The translations under genes and the position numbers were made by a program. A model generated the notes under the pieces. That model worked only from the letters and a program-made list of their open reading frames with translations. It made no database searches and was not told the DNA's origin. From assembly GCA_037178625.1 (NCBI GenBank), contig CM074129.1, positions 2,728,001-2,792,000 on the forward strand: DNA of 64,000 bases, written 5' to 3'. Origin of the DNA: Skeletonema tropicum. Taxonomy: Eukaryota; Bacillariophyta; Thalassiosirophyceae; Thalassiosirales; Thalassiosiraceae. Below are positions 18,536-29,722 of the stretch, in pieces. Positions within the stretch are counted from its first letter, which is position 1; each line of letters starts with the position of its first letter.

Positions 18536-21500
18536 TCAACGATGACTGGACCTCAAGATTTCGTTCCACGATTTCGAAACGACTGAAGCATTGAACAAGT
18601 CATCCCGATCAAGAAACGAAAACACATTCAGAGTTGTAGATCGGGGTTGTTTCACTGCCTCTCCAAAGTAGGATGACCTTGGTTCAGCGATGGGAGATAT
18701 CTTCTTCGTGCGACGACCAGAAGACCTGGGCTTGGCCTCAGCCATAATTGATTTGTTAGTTTCTTGGGCAGTCGAATGTGGGTAACGCGATGGAGGTGCA
18801 TTTTTGGCGTAATGCACTGAGAGCTGTGGTGACATAGAAGGGTGTGGATGTTGCATCATCTGATGACCGGGAGGAGAAGTAAACATAGGAGAGCCAGTCA
18901 TCATCATTGGAGAATGACCCATAATTAGCGGCGCTGCATACATTGGGCGATCATTTGACGTAGAAGTCATGGGGTGAATCGGAACCATCCCCATGGCGGC
19001 ATGAGGATGATGCCCATGAGGCGAGCCAACCTGGCCAAAGTTGAATTGACCTGGTGCCATGGCTCCCGCTTGTTGAGATTGTCCATACTCGAACTGACCT
19101 GCCTGTCCACTATCTTTCCCCTTCCAAGCGTTCTCGGACTCTCTCATTGCAACTGCAGCACCCTTGGTATCCTTCATTTTGCGTCGCCTATCGATGAGGG
19201 CCTGCGATCCAACGAAGTTCTTGCATCCCTCACACTTGCAATTTGCACCGCACACGACACCAGCCGTGAAGCATTCACAGTACTTTTTAAGACAAGCAGA
19301 CTTTTTGCACCTACATCCAGTAGCATGCGCTGTCGGTGGAGAGTGTGGAAGCCCAGAACTTTGCAACTTCTTCGAGATCCTTGGCTTGAAAGCATGAGGA
19401 TTCTTCGATCTCGTGTCCACAATTGCCTTGGATCGAATCTCTTCAAACTCGGGTGTGTTCTGACAGTTGGAACACTTGCAATCACTGCAATACCTCTCAC
19501 TGGCGAAACAGTCGCAATATAACTTGAGGCACTTGGACTTCTTGCAGTGACATGGAGGGTGAGCAGCAGTTTCGAACTTGGCATTGTTCCCAGGGGGAGT
19601 TCCGGCTACGCCTACGCCTACTACGACTCTGTTGCCTGGCGTCTTGGCCATCTCTTGTGCTGCTGCAAAGTGTGGTGGGACGTCGTATCGCATAACCATC
19701 GGGTGTTGTCCTTGCGTCATCATCAGATGATGATTCGCAGACTCTACCGGGCTTCCACGTAGAACACTGTTAATACCTTCAATGCCCTTCGTCCCGAATC
19801 CCACTTGACCAATCTGCACTCGTACTCCACGTGAAGTATTTGGTGGAGTACGCCAAGGCACTTTCTCTTCCATCTTCACGTCCGGAGCTACCTTCTTCTG
19901 ACTGATGATGATCTTGGGCTTGGGCTTGGCCTTGGGCTTGGCCTTGGAAGACGATGTGGCATCTGGCCTTGCTTTTCCAGTTGAAACGATAGGTGAACCT
20001 CTGATGGTGAACCCTCCTCGAGTTGGACTGTGCATGCCAGTAAAAGTAGCACTCGCAACCTTTACCTCTTCTTCTCGAACCTGAGCCTCAGTGGGTTTTC
20101 TATCTGCTTTCGGAGTTTGTTCAAAGTGGAGCAGCTCTTTGTTCCCATCCTCTTCAAAGAAAGCATTCAACCCAGAAGGCGACCAGGGATACTCGGTTTT
20201 ACTCGGAGTAATACCTCCAATTCCGAAACTGAATGCTTGCTCTATGTTGGGAGTTCGAGGATGCATAGCTTTATTCTTCGTTCCCGGGGCATTACCTGTC
20301 CTCTCCTTTTGTCGAGGAGGCGAAGGCCAAGGTTCGTGTGCTTGAGATGAATCCTTGTGCCGCTTGAATGCTGATGGTGGCGAGAAGGGACCCGCGAAAG
20401 ATTCGTCACAAGTCGTATCCATTGTATCCGTGGTGACATTCACATCCTCCTCATGCTGATGAACAGCTTTTCTCTTGGGGGTACGCGACACTGAGTTGGG
20501 CGGAAGCATGCTAGCACGATCTCTCTCTTCAGAACTAGGGAACATACTGTAATACGTTCCTGTTACTGGCGACCCTCCCCACTGCACAGGGTAACCTGGC
20601 GGAAGATATCCCTGATGTTGGTTTGGAGACATCGCAGGTGAAGGGTACATAGCCATCGAAGGTGCGCTCATCATTGGAGTGCCTTGAGGATGATAGAAAG
20701 GATGACCGGCTTGCTGCTGATCATGTTGTTGCTGCGGATGACCAGACATCAAAGACCTCGGCTTCGTGCTGTGTGAGGTCTTCATGAATCCTGGTGGTTG
20801 CTTCCTCTGAGGACTTTCTTCAAACGATAACTGCAACGCTGAGTGCATCTCTTCGTCAGAGGCATTCATATTAGCATACGAGATTTCATTCACTTGAGAC
20901 TCTTGCATTTGCATTGGCATTGGCATTGCATGTCGAGAAACCTGTTAAAGGTGGGTGATTGGGTGAAGATTAGATGTATGGTTGAAGAGCGAGACGATAG
21001 AGAGAATTGAGGTTAGAAAAATATTTCGCGGAAAATTTTGGGGAACACTGTGATCAGGCAGCTAATCAACAAATAATGACCTCAAAGAAAGAACTTACGG
21101 GCATTCTAGCAGGCGCTGATTCAGTCGACTTTTGCATCGCGTCAATCTCCCAAGTTGGAGATTTGTGGAAAGTGGCAAATGGATCGAAATCATTACTACT
21201 TTGCGGAATATGTACCAGAGTTGCAGACCCATGTTGCTTCCTGTTTGTGGTGGACATGACCTTCCTTTCGGCAGCAGACTTGGGCTCAAGAGGAGTCTTG
21301 GGGGATGACCGAGGTTTCCCTCCCATACTTGGCGGTGGTGGTGAAGATGGTGGATCTTGAGCTTTTCTATGAGACCTGCCGCCAGGAACAACTTCAGTTT
21401 TAGACGACGATGGTTTTGTTGCATGAGGGTTGGGCGCAAGAGCCGATGACTGCCTACTTCTTGTTCTGTCTGATTGAGGAGGCGCAAATAAATCCATAAT

Positions 21501-22082
21501 ATTTTTTTCATTCGAAGAGGACGTGCTTGATTGAGGTGAGCCTTCACCTAATGGTAAGACTTTCTTCTCTTTCTTTGTAGGAGCCTTGGCCGACGCAAAC
21601 GTCTGCCGACGAGTCGATTTGGTCACAACTGGCAATGCCACAAGACCATGCGGTACAGGTGCAGACGATTGGTTGGTAGCATCCCTCGACCCTTTCCGCC
21701 GAATTGGCGACAGCCCTGGGCTAGGCATATCACCGTGCCGTATTGATTTCTTTGAAGATGATGAAGAAGCTGATGAACTTGATAATGATGATAATTGTTC
21801 AGTGTCCATTGTGTCGTCGAATTCAGCTGATCTTTTCAACGCAACAGCTCTACCGGGGTGCGATGGAGGATGTGCTCTTGACGATGATCTTGCAGCATGT
21901 GATCGAGGTAATGTTTCAGCAACCATATCATGCTCCGACTGTTCATTAGCATTACTTCCAGCTGACGTATTTCTACCATCGTCATCACCAGCGGAGGGCC
22001 GATGCCGACGTGAACTGCGTCCAGAGTTCATTTGTTTGTGGATGACTGTGACCATCGAAGAGTTAAAAAAGCCAAGCAGCAT
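18536..22082 (-). CDS. CXC/CRC-domain protein (TSO1/tesmin/LIN54-like) with C-terminal F-box-like tail, two exons
   Basis: Exons 22082-21099 and 20941-18536 (both minus strand), phase 0, with GTAAGT donor and TTTAACAG acceptor; intron 157 nt; product about 1129 aa. Exon 1 is disordered and Ser/Pro/basic-rich. Exon 2 holds two CXC repeats, CHCKKSKCLKLYCDCFAS and CRCKKSACLKKYCECFTA, each followed by CKC..C, joined by a linker with RSKNPHAFKPRI: the canonical CRC module that binds CHR-type (TTYGAA) DNA in LIN54 and plant TSO1/CPP proteins. Those proteins control cell-cycle genes in MuvB/DREAM complexes. The last ~30 residues (LNVFSFLDRDDLFNASVV, then SKSW) look like the second half of an F-box, unusual for the family. 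The long Met/Gln/Pro-rich regions are low-complexity. Start chosen as the first ATG; an ATG 17 codons in is also possible. Confidence 0.85.
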
Positions 22083-22848
22083 GCATCCAGATGTTTTTCA
22101 ACAAATATGATGCTGCAAGTTGATCGGTTCGGCTTCTTCAGGGGCAGGACGCCTCTCCGGTGATCGCTGTGCCTGTGTTGTGATCAACACAAGGCTGCAA
22201 GCTTTCTCAAAAGAGTCTGTTTAAATTGGTTTAAATGCAACCAAAAAGGGTGAGCGGGAAAAGTCTGCGGGAAAATGTGCCTCCGATTTGAACGCTCCTA
22301 GAGTTTCCCGCCCTGTGTTAGCTGTCGGAATTGGTATATCATCAGAAAAGACAGTTTAAATTTCATGTAGGAATTAGTATTCTTTTACAAGAGTCCCCAT
22401 TAGTTATCAAGTCCCAACTCTCCCTAAATGGGAATATTGGTTTCTTATTCAGCTCAGATCCAAAACTGGCTGCAACACTGATTTCTTATTCAGACCAGAT
22501 CCAAAACTGGTAGCCGGACACGCCGTCATTTTTGAAAAAGAACAAAAGCAAACCTCAAAAGTTCCGTCGAGCAACTGCTTTGAAGTGGATCATTTGTTCT
22601 GCAGACACCACCATTGGTTGGAGATCATACGTTTATTGCAAAGCTGGCATTCTTCGGGCGTTCTTCATTCTTCAGGCATACGTTGTCTTGAAGGTTCAAG
22701 CTGCTCTTATCTTTGCTCAACGATATCGCTCATAAATATCATTGCATTACATTTTCATTCACATCAATACAGTATCTTTCGAATCTTCTGCGGTAGGTTT
22801 GCCCCACGAGATTATCACTACAACATCATAAACAGCAGCATTGTCATC
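22083..22848. promoter_or_regulatory. Divergent promoter with three E2F-like sites and a 42-bp-period direct repeat
   Basis: 766 bp between the CXC gene and the plastid RRM gene. Three perfect 8-mers of the E2F type lie 170-230 bp upstream of the CXC start: GCGGGAAA at 22254-22261 and 22267-22274, and TTTCCCGC at 22304-22311. A 29-bp direct repeat (TTTCTTATTCAG, two variable bases, then CAGATCCAAAACTGG) occurs at about 22440-22469 and 22482-22510. The rest holds nothing recognised. Confidence 0.6.
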
Positions 22849-23705
22849 ATGCATTTATCAAGATCAGTCATTGCCTTCACTTTAGCACTCGTCTCTCCCT
22901 CCTGGGGATTTCAGGCGCATCATTGCTGCTCCATCTCCTCCAGAGCAGCCATCAGATGGACCACCGACACCACCACCACCTCCCTCGGCTACACCAACAT
23001 GGACGCCTTCACCCAAGACGCAATGGAGCTTCTCGTTGGAGGGACCAAGTACGAAATGGTCGAACTTCCAGATTCTATGATGAGTACAACTCTCTGGGTT
23101 GGCAATTTGTGTGAATTCATTACAGATGAACAGCTCTCCGAGGTGTTTCAGCAGGCGAGTGAACAGCTGTTTGTGCCTGCGTGTGTGGCACGGAAGCCGA
23201 ATATGGAGAGTTTGAAGTATGGATTTGTGGCATTTCGTAGTGAGGAGGAGAAGGAGGTGAGTTATCATTTGTTGAGATGTGATGTAATGTGATGGTTCTC
23301 ATGTTGTCTTGTCGTATCATTGTAGCTCATCTATTATCCCGTTCACCTCTACGCACTCCAACAATGATTATAAAGATGGCCATCGATTTATTTCAAGGGC
23401 ACTTAGTCAACGGCAAGAGACTCAAGGTTGAGCCAATCAAAGATCACGAGAAGTATGGCCGCATTCGTGTGCCAGGAAAGATCATTGAATACGCTGTAGG
23501 TCCCATCAAGATGCAGAGAAATGGTCTCAATACAATGAGACGAGCAACCTCGACATCTTCTCGATTAGATAGCAATAATAAGAAAGATAGCAGATATGAA
23601 AACGAGAGAGAGCAGCGCAAAGCTCGAATGCAGAAGAGGAAGACAAGAGGAAGGTACAAGAACCAGCAAAGGAAGAATTCCAGGGCCACCAAGGGTTGGT
23701 TGTAA
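22849..23705 (+). CDS. Plastid-targeted RRM RNA-binding protein, two exons
   Basis: Exons 22849-23256 and 23376-23705, phase 0, intron 119 nt (GTGAGT donor, ATAAAG acceptor); product 245 aa. The start is the ATG opening MHLSRSVIAFTLALVSPSWGF, a signal peptide with a WGF|Q cleavage context like other diatom plastid precursors, followed by a Ser/Thr-rich transit peptide. The RRM spans the splice site: TLWVGNLCEF (RNP2), YGFVAFRS (RNP1), then FQGHLVNGKRLKVEPI. The C-terminus is very basic (Lys/Arg-rich, about 60 residues). It probably binds plastid RNA or ribosomes; the specific target is unknown. Confidence 0.75.
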
Positions 23706-23919
23706 GGTGTTGAATGTTGATGAATCGATTTTTGGTTGATTATGATATAGAGATGCTACTGCTGTTGGATCAGTTTGGATGATTATTGATTGATAGAGAT
23801 GCTATCCAGTATTAATATTGATATAGAATGACGTTTTGTATATGAAATATGTTGGAATGTTATGTACGTTGTCGTATCTTGCTGCATACAGAACTTCTTG
23901 GTTATCCCTGATGAGTCCA

Positions 23920-25263
23920 TTATAGCCACACTAGCCCGAAGCAGGCAAACATGGCCACATAATAATATGCGACATAGGAGTAGTCTTTTGCAGCTAAAGT
24001 CGCGCCAGCTCCATTGCTTTCATCATTTTGAAACGCTCTGCTGGCATCAAAAACCATTACTTTGTCAGTACTTCGAAAGCATTCACAGTCAGTGTCATAT
24101 GACGATTGGCCTCCAAACACAAAAATTACTCCATCTAAGCCCCACTCCCACGCACTTGCTGCAAATCGAACCAAGGAAGAAGGCATTACTCCACTCACTC
24201 TCCATTCACTTTTACCGCCATGGACGTCTTGCTTGGGGTCAAGAACCTCCACGGTATCTAAAACGTCTATTTTTTGCACCAGATCTAACAGCTCTTCCTT
24301 CGCAATGCCATCTACATCCACTCTATGCTCCCCACCCAATGCGTAGATCTTACCCTTCAATGTCACTAATTGTTTGCCTCCCCGCTCTTCATTTAGTGCG
24401 TCAACCGGTAGCCAGGTTTTTGATCCTATGGTAAGTTGTTCCACCGTATTCAATGGTTTCGAATAATCTTGATGAGTGAATCCTCCAGAGACATATATAT
24501 ACTGGTTATCCAACACTGCTACATCAATATCTCCACGCTTCGTACCCAAAGACGGCCCTCGGATGAATTTGACATCGTTGAGATTGGAAACATCTATCAC
24601 TATAACTTGATCCAATGCCTCGTATGCAGTTCCATAACCACCAATAAGATAGATTGAATTACCCATTGCAAACGCAGCGCAATCTGATGTCAGATACTCA
24701 TCTGGTAGCTTTCCAATGGTGGTCCAATAATCAGTGTTTGGATCATAACAATCAATTTCTGCCACCAAGGTATCTGTCAAGTCACGTCCACCAATCACAC
24801 AAACCTGCTGTGACCATACTTGTACACTAGCATGACGAGCCCTTTCGCGTGGCATATCTGCCAAAGGAATAAAATCTCCACTCCATGCTTGGAACTGTGT
24901 CTTTGGAGGGATTGGACTGAATGCATATGCTTTCTTTGATAACTGAGCGCAGAAGAAGAATTCATCGGCTCCATTCTCCATGAATTGATTGCCATGAGGG
25001 CTGGAACACCCACCAGTGAGAATGATTACGTTTGTTTCGTCTTGTGCAGGTGATTGGGAATCGGCTGTGGCCATCTCGTCGACAGGGCCATTGCTTGTAG
25101 AGTTACCGCCATACCTAGCGTGAGTGATTGCCATATCGCTTAACGTTGAGGGCAGCCTGACAGAGAGATAAGACCAGGGATCGGTCGCAGCGTATGTAGG
25201 AATAAGAAACACATTGCCGCTGACGAGAAGAGCAGCAACAGCTAGGAAGATTTGGCTTGACAT
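23920..25263 (-). CDS. Secreted or membrane-anchored Kelch-repeat protein
   Basis: 447 aa. Signal peptide at 1-25 (SQIFLAVAALLVSGNVFLIPTYA). At least five Kelch blades are visible from their GG and Y..W signatures: RARHASVQVWSQQVCVIGG, CAAFAMGNSIYLIGG, DIDVAVLDNQYIYVSGG, QLVTLKGKIYALGGEH and WGLDGVIFVFGG. The C-terminal 20 residues are hydrophobic (YVAYYYVAMFACFGLVWL), either a membrane anchor or a GPI-attachment signal. Kelch propellers bind proteins or, in secreted forms, glycans. Partner unknown. Confidence 0.75.
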   Translation of the reverse strand: MSSQIFLAVAALLVSGNVFLIPTYAATDPWSYLSVRLPSTLSDMAITHARYGGNSTSNGPVDEMATADSQSPAQDETNVIILTGGCSSPHGNQFMENGADEFFFCAQLSKKAYAFSPIPPKTQFQAWSGDFIPLADMPRERARHASVQVWSQQVCVIGGRDLTDTLVAEIDCYDPNTDYWTTIGKLPDEYLTSDCAAFAMGNSIYLIGGYGTAYEALDQVIVIDVSNLNDVKFIRGPSLGTKRGDIDVAVLDNQYIYVSGGFTHQDYSKPLNTVEQLTIGSKTWLPVDALNEERGGKQLVTLKGKIYALGGEHRVDVDGIAKEELLDLVQKIDVLDTVEVLDPKQDVHGGKSEWRVSGVMPSSLVRFAASAWEWGLDGVIFVFGGQSSYDTDCECFRSTDKVMVFDASRAFQNDESNGAGATLAAKDYSYVAYYYVAMFACFGLVWL

Positions 25264-25671
25264 GGTTTAGTTATCATAGAAGCAAACAGTAGGCCGCTTG
25301 TGCTATGTATTCTTGTGCTGTGTTGTGCGTCGATCGTGCTTTGTGCTTGCTGCTTGCTTGCTTCTTGCTTGCCTTGGCTTCATGTTGTGGGTTCCGTGCG
25401 TATATATGCGTGCTTGTTGCTGCTGCGTTTGATTGAAGCTTGCATGCAACAAACTTGAAGCTGTGACAGAAAACGAAGCGAGCGGTATTCAAGTATTAGC
25501 GATTAGCGATGCATACGATCAAGATGAGAACCCAAAACTGACCTCTCACTTTTTGTTTCGCTTTCGCTTCCATCCAACTCTTGCAATTACCGAAGAGATG
25601 ACACTACTTACACTATCGTGTCTACGATATTTTGTGCAGTGTACAAGGAAGAAAAAGAAGCATCATATAAA
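25264..25671. promoter_or_regulatory. Divergent promoter, Kelch gene / CCCH gene
   Basis: 408 bp. It includes a TGCTTGC-rich simple repeat at about 25343-25376. An open frame that begins at a GTG (25618) runs into the CCCH gene but has no ATG before 25672. Confidence 0.4.
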
Positions 25672-26685
25672 ATGAGTGACGAATTTGATGGAAGGGTTGA
25701 TGATGAGTGCTACTACGATGAACATTGCAATGATGACTACGAGAGTTTCGAAGAATGGACGTCGAGATACATCAATAAAGGATTGAATAAATGGGGTAGA
25801 GGAGTTTGTTGGGACTTTTGTGAGCATGGCATCTGTCACGAGGACTTAAACTGTGGATTTGCGCATCCTATTCTTGCAATTCAATCAACACCTGGAGGGA
25901 AAGGATGCTACATTGAGATGAAATCATCTAGAGCGCTGATAGGGCTACCAAAGAACGATAAGAGTGAAGGTGCTCGGCTACCCAATATTGAGGGTATGAT
26001 CAAACGGCTCGGATTTGTAGAAAAGGTGATGGATACTCTTCCGCAGCAAGATCAGGAACCGCTAGTGTTTGAAAAAGAAGCTGAACTAAAAGTTTGGTAT
26101 GAAGATAAAGAGGATGCTAAATCGCTTGGAGCTTTGTGGAATCCAGATAAAAAGATTTGGTACGTACCCGCTGGTATGGATATTCGACCTTTTGAAAAAT
26201 GGTCGCCGAAAGTGGACGGTAAATTTGTTGCGAGCATGGCTTATGAGAGTGACGCATACTTAAATACAACCTGTCAAGAAAAGGACGAAGCAAAATCTCT
26301 GGGTGCCTTCTGGGATCCTAAGGAGAGGAAGTGGTATGTGCCTCCTGGCAAGAGCCTCCGTCCATTTCTCAAGTGGAATCCAAAGGTAAATGGTCGACAA
26401 GTGAACTACCTAACCAGAACACCCATATTCATCAATGAAGAGCTTGATGAGGCATCTGCTACAATATTATTGCGAAGAACTGGAATGAGTAGTTCAATGT
26501 TTGAGAGTGCATACAGGAAGAGACCACGGGAAGACATGAATGCGCTTAGACACAGTGATGCTGGAAATGGAAGTGTAGAAGGCAAAGATGACGCGACTGG
26601 CTCTACAGCTGGATTGAAAAGAACTCGTTGTTCTTCTCCTGTAAGAGATAGAAAGTTGCCAGCCGCCGTAACGCCACAGAAATAA
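25672..26685 (+). CDS. CCCH zinc finger protein with two DUF5710-like repeats
   Basis: 337 aa from the ATG at 25672. After an acidic N-terminus comes one CCCH-type finger (CWDFCEHGICHEDLNCGFAH), typical of RNA-binding proteins. Two tandem copies of a ~50-residue module follow, with KDEAKSLGAFWDPKERKWYV and its sister KEDAKSLGALWNPDKKIWYV; this pattern matches DUF5710, found in DNA primase/helicase and topoisomerase contexts in bacteria and phages and in algae. The C-terminus is basic and Ser-rich. A nucleic-acid role is likely; the exact process is not predictable. Confidence 0.7.
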   Translation: MSDEFDGRVDDECYYDEHCNDDYESFEEWTSRYINKGLNKWGRGVCWDFCEHGICHEDLNCGFAHPILAIQSTPGGKGCYIEMKSSRALIGLPKNDKSEGARLPNIEGMIKRLGFVEKVMDTLPQQDQEPLVFEKEAELKVWYEDKEDAKSLGALWNPDKKIWYVPAGMDIRPFEKWSPKVDGKFVASMAYESDAYLNTTCQEKDEAKSLGAFWDPKERKWYVPPGKSLRPFLKWNPKVNGRQVNYLTRTPIFINEELDEASATILLRRTGMSSSMFESAYRKRPREDMNALRHSDAGNGSVEGKDDATGSTAGLKRTRCSSPVRDRKLPAAVTPQK

Positions 26686-26786
26686 AACAACCACAGTATA
26701 CTTATTAACGCTTGGCGTAAGAGAGTTTGCCACATTTTGAGAACAGTTTCTGCTTCTACATCTCTTACAGAGTACTCCTAGCAACT

Positions 26787-27917
26787 TCAGCACTCTCTAG
26801 ATATTGGCTTGCGGCCCGAAGTTATTAATGCAGGCATGGCCAAGCAATGTTTCCCTGAATCAGTAATTTCATCATACTTTGATATCATCAATGATGCAAT
26901 TGCTTTTGAATCTTCTTCAGTTTGACCTAATAGTATTTCCCTAGTTCGCGACGTCCCTTGCAACAAGACATCATACAATTCCGATCCATTCTTTATACTT
27001 GTCCATTTCATTTCACTCAATTCCACAGACTTCGTGTCAACGAAACCTACCTCGTTCAATGCATTTGTTGCTTGGTTGGGATCTCCAAAGTCAAAAAAGT
27101 TAGGCCCATCAGGTAGACCCTCTACATTTGGATTTCCCACTTCGGCTATTGACTCTAATGCTATTCGAAATCCTTCCGTCGAAGTCGGAGGAGCCCAAGC
27201 AGAGAAACTAAGTCTGCCTCCTGGTCGCAGCACACGGTATGATTCGCGTAGAAACTTATCTGGGTGGAAGAAGTGCAAGATACCAAAATTGCAAACGATT
27301 GAGTCGAATGATCCATCATCAAAGGGTAATGATTCTGCACTCCCTTCCACAAAATCAATGTTGAATTGTCGTTTGTTTTGGTGTTCCTGTTCCTGTTCCT
27401 GCAGCTGTGCATCTATTCTATGCTTTGCCAATTGCAAGAAATTTTGAGTGATGTCTAGTCCCGTAAATTGAAAGTTTGCGTCTGCCTCTTCTGGAAGATC
27501 TAATTTCATGGCAGCGTCAATAGCAGCCGTCAGAACGAAACCTGGCCCTGTGGCCACATCTAGTAATTTGAATTGACAGTCATCAACTACGTTGGATGGT
27601 GAAAATCCTCCATCAGAGAGAAGTGTAGATATTGTCTGACGAGTCAACGGGCCAAAACCTTGGTCATATGCCTTGAATCCTTGTTCCCAATTTCGCTGTT
27701 CCATATCAAAAAATCTCTTGCCATTTGATTCGCCACCACTTCTCTTGATTCCGTCGTCGATAATATCATCTTTAGAGGAGGTTGCCATGGCTCTCGTGCT
27801 ATATTTGACAACATGTTTTGCAAATGATGATGATCGATGACAGCACTGACTTTGCGAAAACGCAGCGGCAGCTAGTAACATCATTGGGTGCATTGCTGTT
27901 TCGATATCAACTGCCAT
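26787..27917 (-). CDS. Class I SAM-dependent methyltransferase (Methyltransf_11 type)
   Basis: 376 aa. SAM-binding motif I is KLLDVATGPGFVLTAAID; the motif II region is FTGLDITQNFLQLAKHRI, with GSAESLPFDDGSFDSIVCNFGILHF and the post-motif LRESYRVLRPGGRLSFSAW. This layout matches ubiquinone/menaquinone- and sterol-type small-molecule methyltransferases; the acceptor is not identifiable. The N-terminal ~50 residues (FAKHVVKYSTRAMATSS) could be an organelle-targeting region, and an internal methionine at about residue 43 is an alternative start. Convergent with the CCCH gene (101 bp), divergent from the MFS gene (259 bp). Confidence 0.8.
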   Translation of the reverse strand: MAVDIETAMHPMMLLAAAAFSQSQCCHRSSSFAKHVVKYSTRAMATSSKDDIIDDGIKRSGGESNGKRFFDMEQRNWEQGFKAYDQGFGPLTRQTISTLLSDGGFSPSNVVDDCQFKLLDVATGPGFVLTAAIDAAMKLDLPEEADANFQFTGLDITQNFLQLAKHRIDAQLQEQEQEHQNKRQFNIDFVEGSAESLPFDDGSFDSIVCNFGILHFFHPDKFLRESYRVLRPGGRLSFSAWAPPTSTEGFRIALESIAEVGNPNVEGLPDGPNFFDFGDPNQATNALNEVGFVDTKSVELSEMKWTSIKNGSELYDVLLQGTSRTREILLGQTEEDSKAIASLMISKYDEITDSGKHCLAMPALITSGRKPISREC

Positions 27918-28176
27918 GGGTTGGAGTCCTTCCCTTCATAGTATGCTACTAGAACTGATATGGTAGACCTGTCCTCACGGACATCTGTCGAGGAAGAGGA
28001 TCAAAATCTTTTCGAACCTCTATACAACCACGTAGGAATCAGTACAAAGTTTTCCGCTATCAAAGATTCTGATTGAGGACCCTCAAATAACCCTCAACTC
28101 GCAACTCGACACAACCATCATGTCTGCCTTCGCTGTTGTCCAAGCTAAATGATCAGCAACAGAGGCAACAGAGACA
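27918..28176. promoter_or_regulatory. Short divergent promoter with an upstream ORF before the MFS start
   Basis: 259 bp. A 10-codon upstream ORF (28120-28152, MSAFAVVQAK then TGA) ends 24 bp before the MFS start codon, in a good ATG context (ACCATCATG). It may reduce translation of the transporter, if transcription starts upstream of it. Confidence 0.45.
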
Positions 28177-29656
28177 ATGGTACAATCACAAGCAGCCACA
28201 TTAGCAGGCGTATGCGGTAACATTTTAGAATGGTATGATTTCAGCCTCTTTGGGTACTTCTCAGACGTAGTTGGAGTGGTCTTCTTTCCTCCGTCTGATA
28301 AAGCTACTGTAAGTTCAACTGGGGAGTATTATGACGACAATTTGCTGAAAAGTTTCGCAGTATATGGTGGGGCTTTCCTAATGCGACCTTTTGGGGGTAT
28401 AATGATTGGGTACATGGCTGACAAGTATGGAAGGAAATATGCACTTGTTCTGAGTTTATTTCTCATGGCTATACCAACTTTCATCATGGGGCTACTTCCA
28501 ACTTATGAACAAGTAGGTTCGTTAAGCACAGTTCTGTTGGTGCTTTGTAGGTTATTACAAGGTATGTCTGTCGGGGGACAATTACCGGCATCGCTTGTTT
28601 ATACGGTAGAGATGAAAGATCGCGAGCATTGGGGATACTACGGCTCTCTTGTAATGGCAGCTGCAAATATAGGAACTCTGCTTGGTAATCTTGTCGGTGC
28701 CTTTTTGAGAACCATCCTCACAAATGAACAACTATATAGTTGGGGCTGGAGGATTCCCTTTCTATCTGGAATTATAATTGCATTCGTGGCTATATTTCTG
28801 AAAATCTATGGAGAAGAGCATCATCCAAACGAGGGTGAATATGATCAGGAGGAGAGTCAGGAATCATTAGGTCAATCAAAACATCCTTTGAGAGAGGCAC
28901 TTAGAATGGAGAATAGGCCAGCTCTCATTTCTGCGACGCTCACTCCAATGCTATGGGGTGCTGGGTTTTATGTGTCCTTCGTATGGATGGCCATCTTTAT
29001 GCAAGATTTGTTAGATCCTGCGATCCCTAATGCCTTTTGGATAAACGCTCTGGCAATGCTTTTTGGTGTGACAGTACCACTTCCATTTATTGGGATGCTA
29101 TCTGATTACTGTGGTCGGATACGAACAATGGTGATAGGAGCTATTGGTGTTGGGGTCCTTGGCCCGTTATGTCTTTTTGTCATTACTCAAGGTCAGCCAG
29201 TTCAAGCCTTCTTTGCTCAATGGTTTCTTGGCATAATGTTAGCATTTTATGGTGGTCCGATCAGTGCTTGGTTAGTTGAAAAGTTTCCTGTGAAGGGTAA
29301 GTTACATGTGATAGTGCCCTCATTCTGTCTCTGAACGTTCTCTCACGACTCAACTGTTTTTTACTACTGTTGCAGTAAGAGCAACGAGCTTATCCCTCGG
29401 ATACGACATTGCGCATTGTACGGCTTCAGCGTTCAGTCCTTTACTGGCAACTTATTTGGTTCAACGTGTGAGCCCAGTTGCGCCTGGTGCCATCTATTCT
29501 TTGTTTGCAGTGTTGGCATTGGTGGGAATGTTTATGTCAACGAAAATCCATCAAGATGGCGGTCTCGAAGACGGTGACGGTGTGAGCTCCCCCACGACTG
29601 AGATGGCTGATGCAACAGAGGACGACGAAGAAGAAACTGAAAGAGAGATTATATAA
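28177..29656 (+). CDS. MFS transporter, metabolite:H+ symporter (MHS/ProP-like) type, two exons
   Basis: Exons 28177-29296 and 29376-29656, intron 79 nt (GTAAGT donor, TTGCAG acceptor, split codon GTA); 466 aa. The first helix carries NILEWYDFSLFGYF, the MHS-family hallmark, and the loop 2-3 signature MIGYMADKYGRKYAL is present, with GMSVGGQLPASLVYTVE later. About 12 membrane helices are visible with a central acidic loop. Relatives move organic acids, proline/betaine or sugar acids with protons. The family is mainly bacterial, so an origin by gene transfer is possible, but the intron shows that the gene has adapted to a eukaryotic host. Substrate unknown. Confidence 0.8.
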
Positions 29657-29722
29657 GTTGTGTGCGTAGAGTAGCGATGTCCCAGTAATGTGCAACTATT
29701 TAAAGGCAAGTTAACAAAACTC

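Noticed and set aside
22331..22735. Short frames upstream of the plastid RRM gene
   Set aside because: No conserved pattern; they lie in the divergent promoter, and the RRM protein has a convincing signal peptide from 22849.
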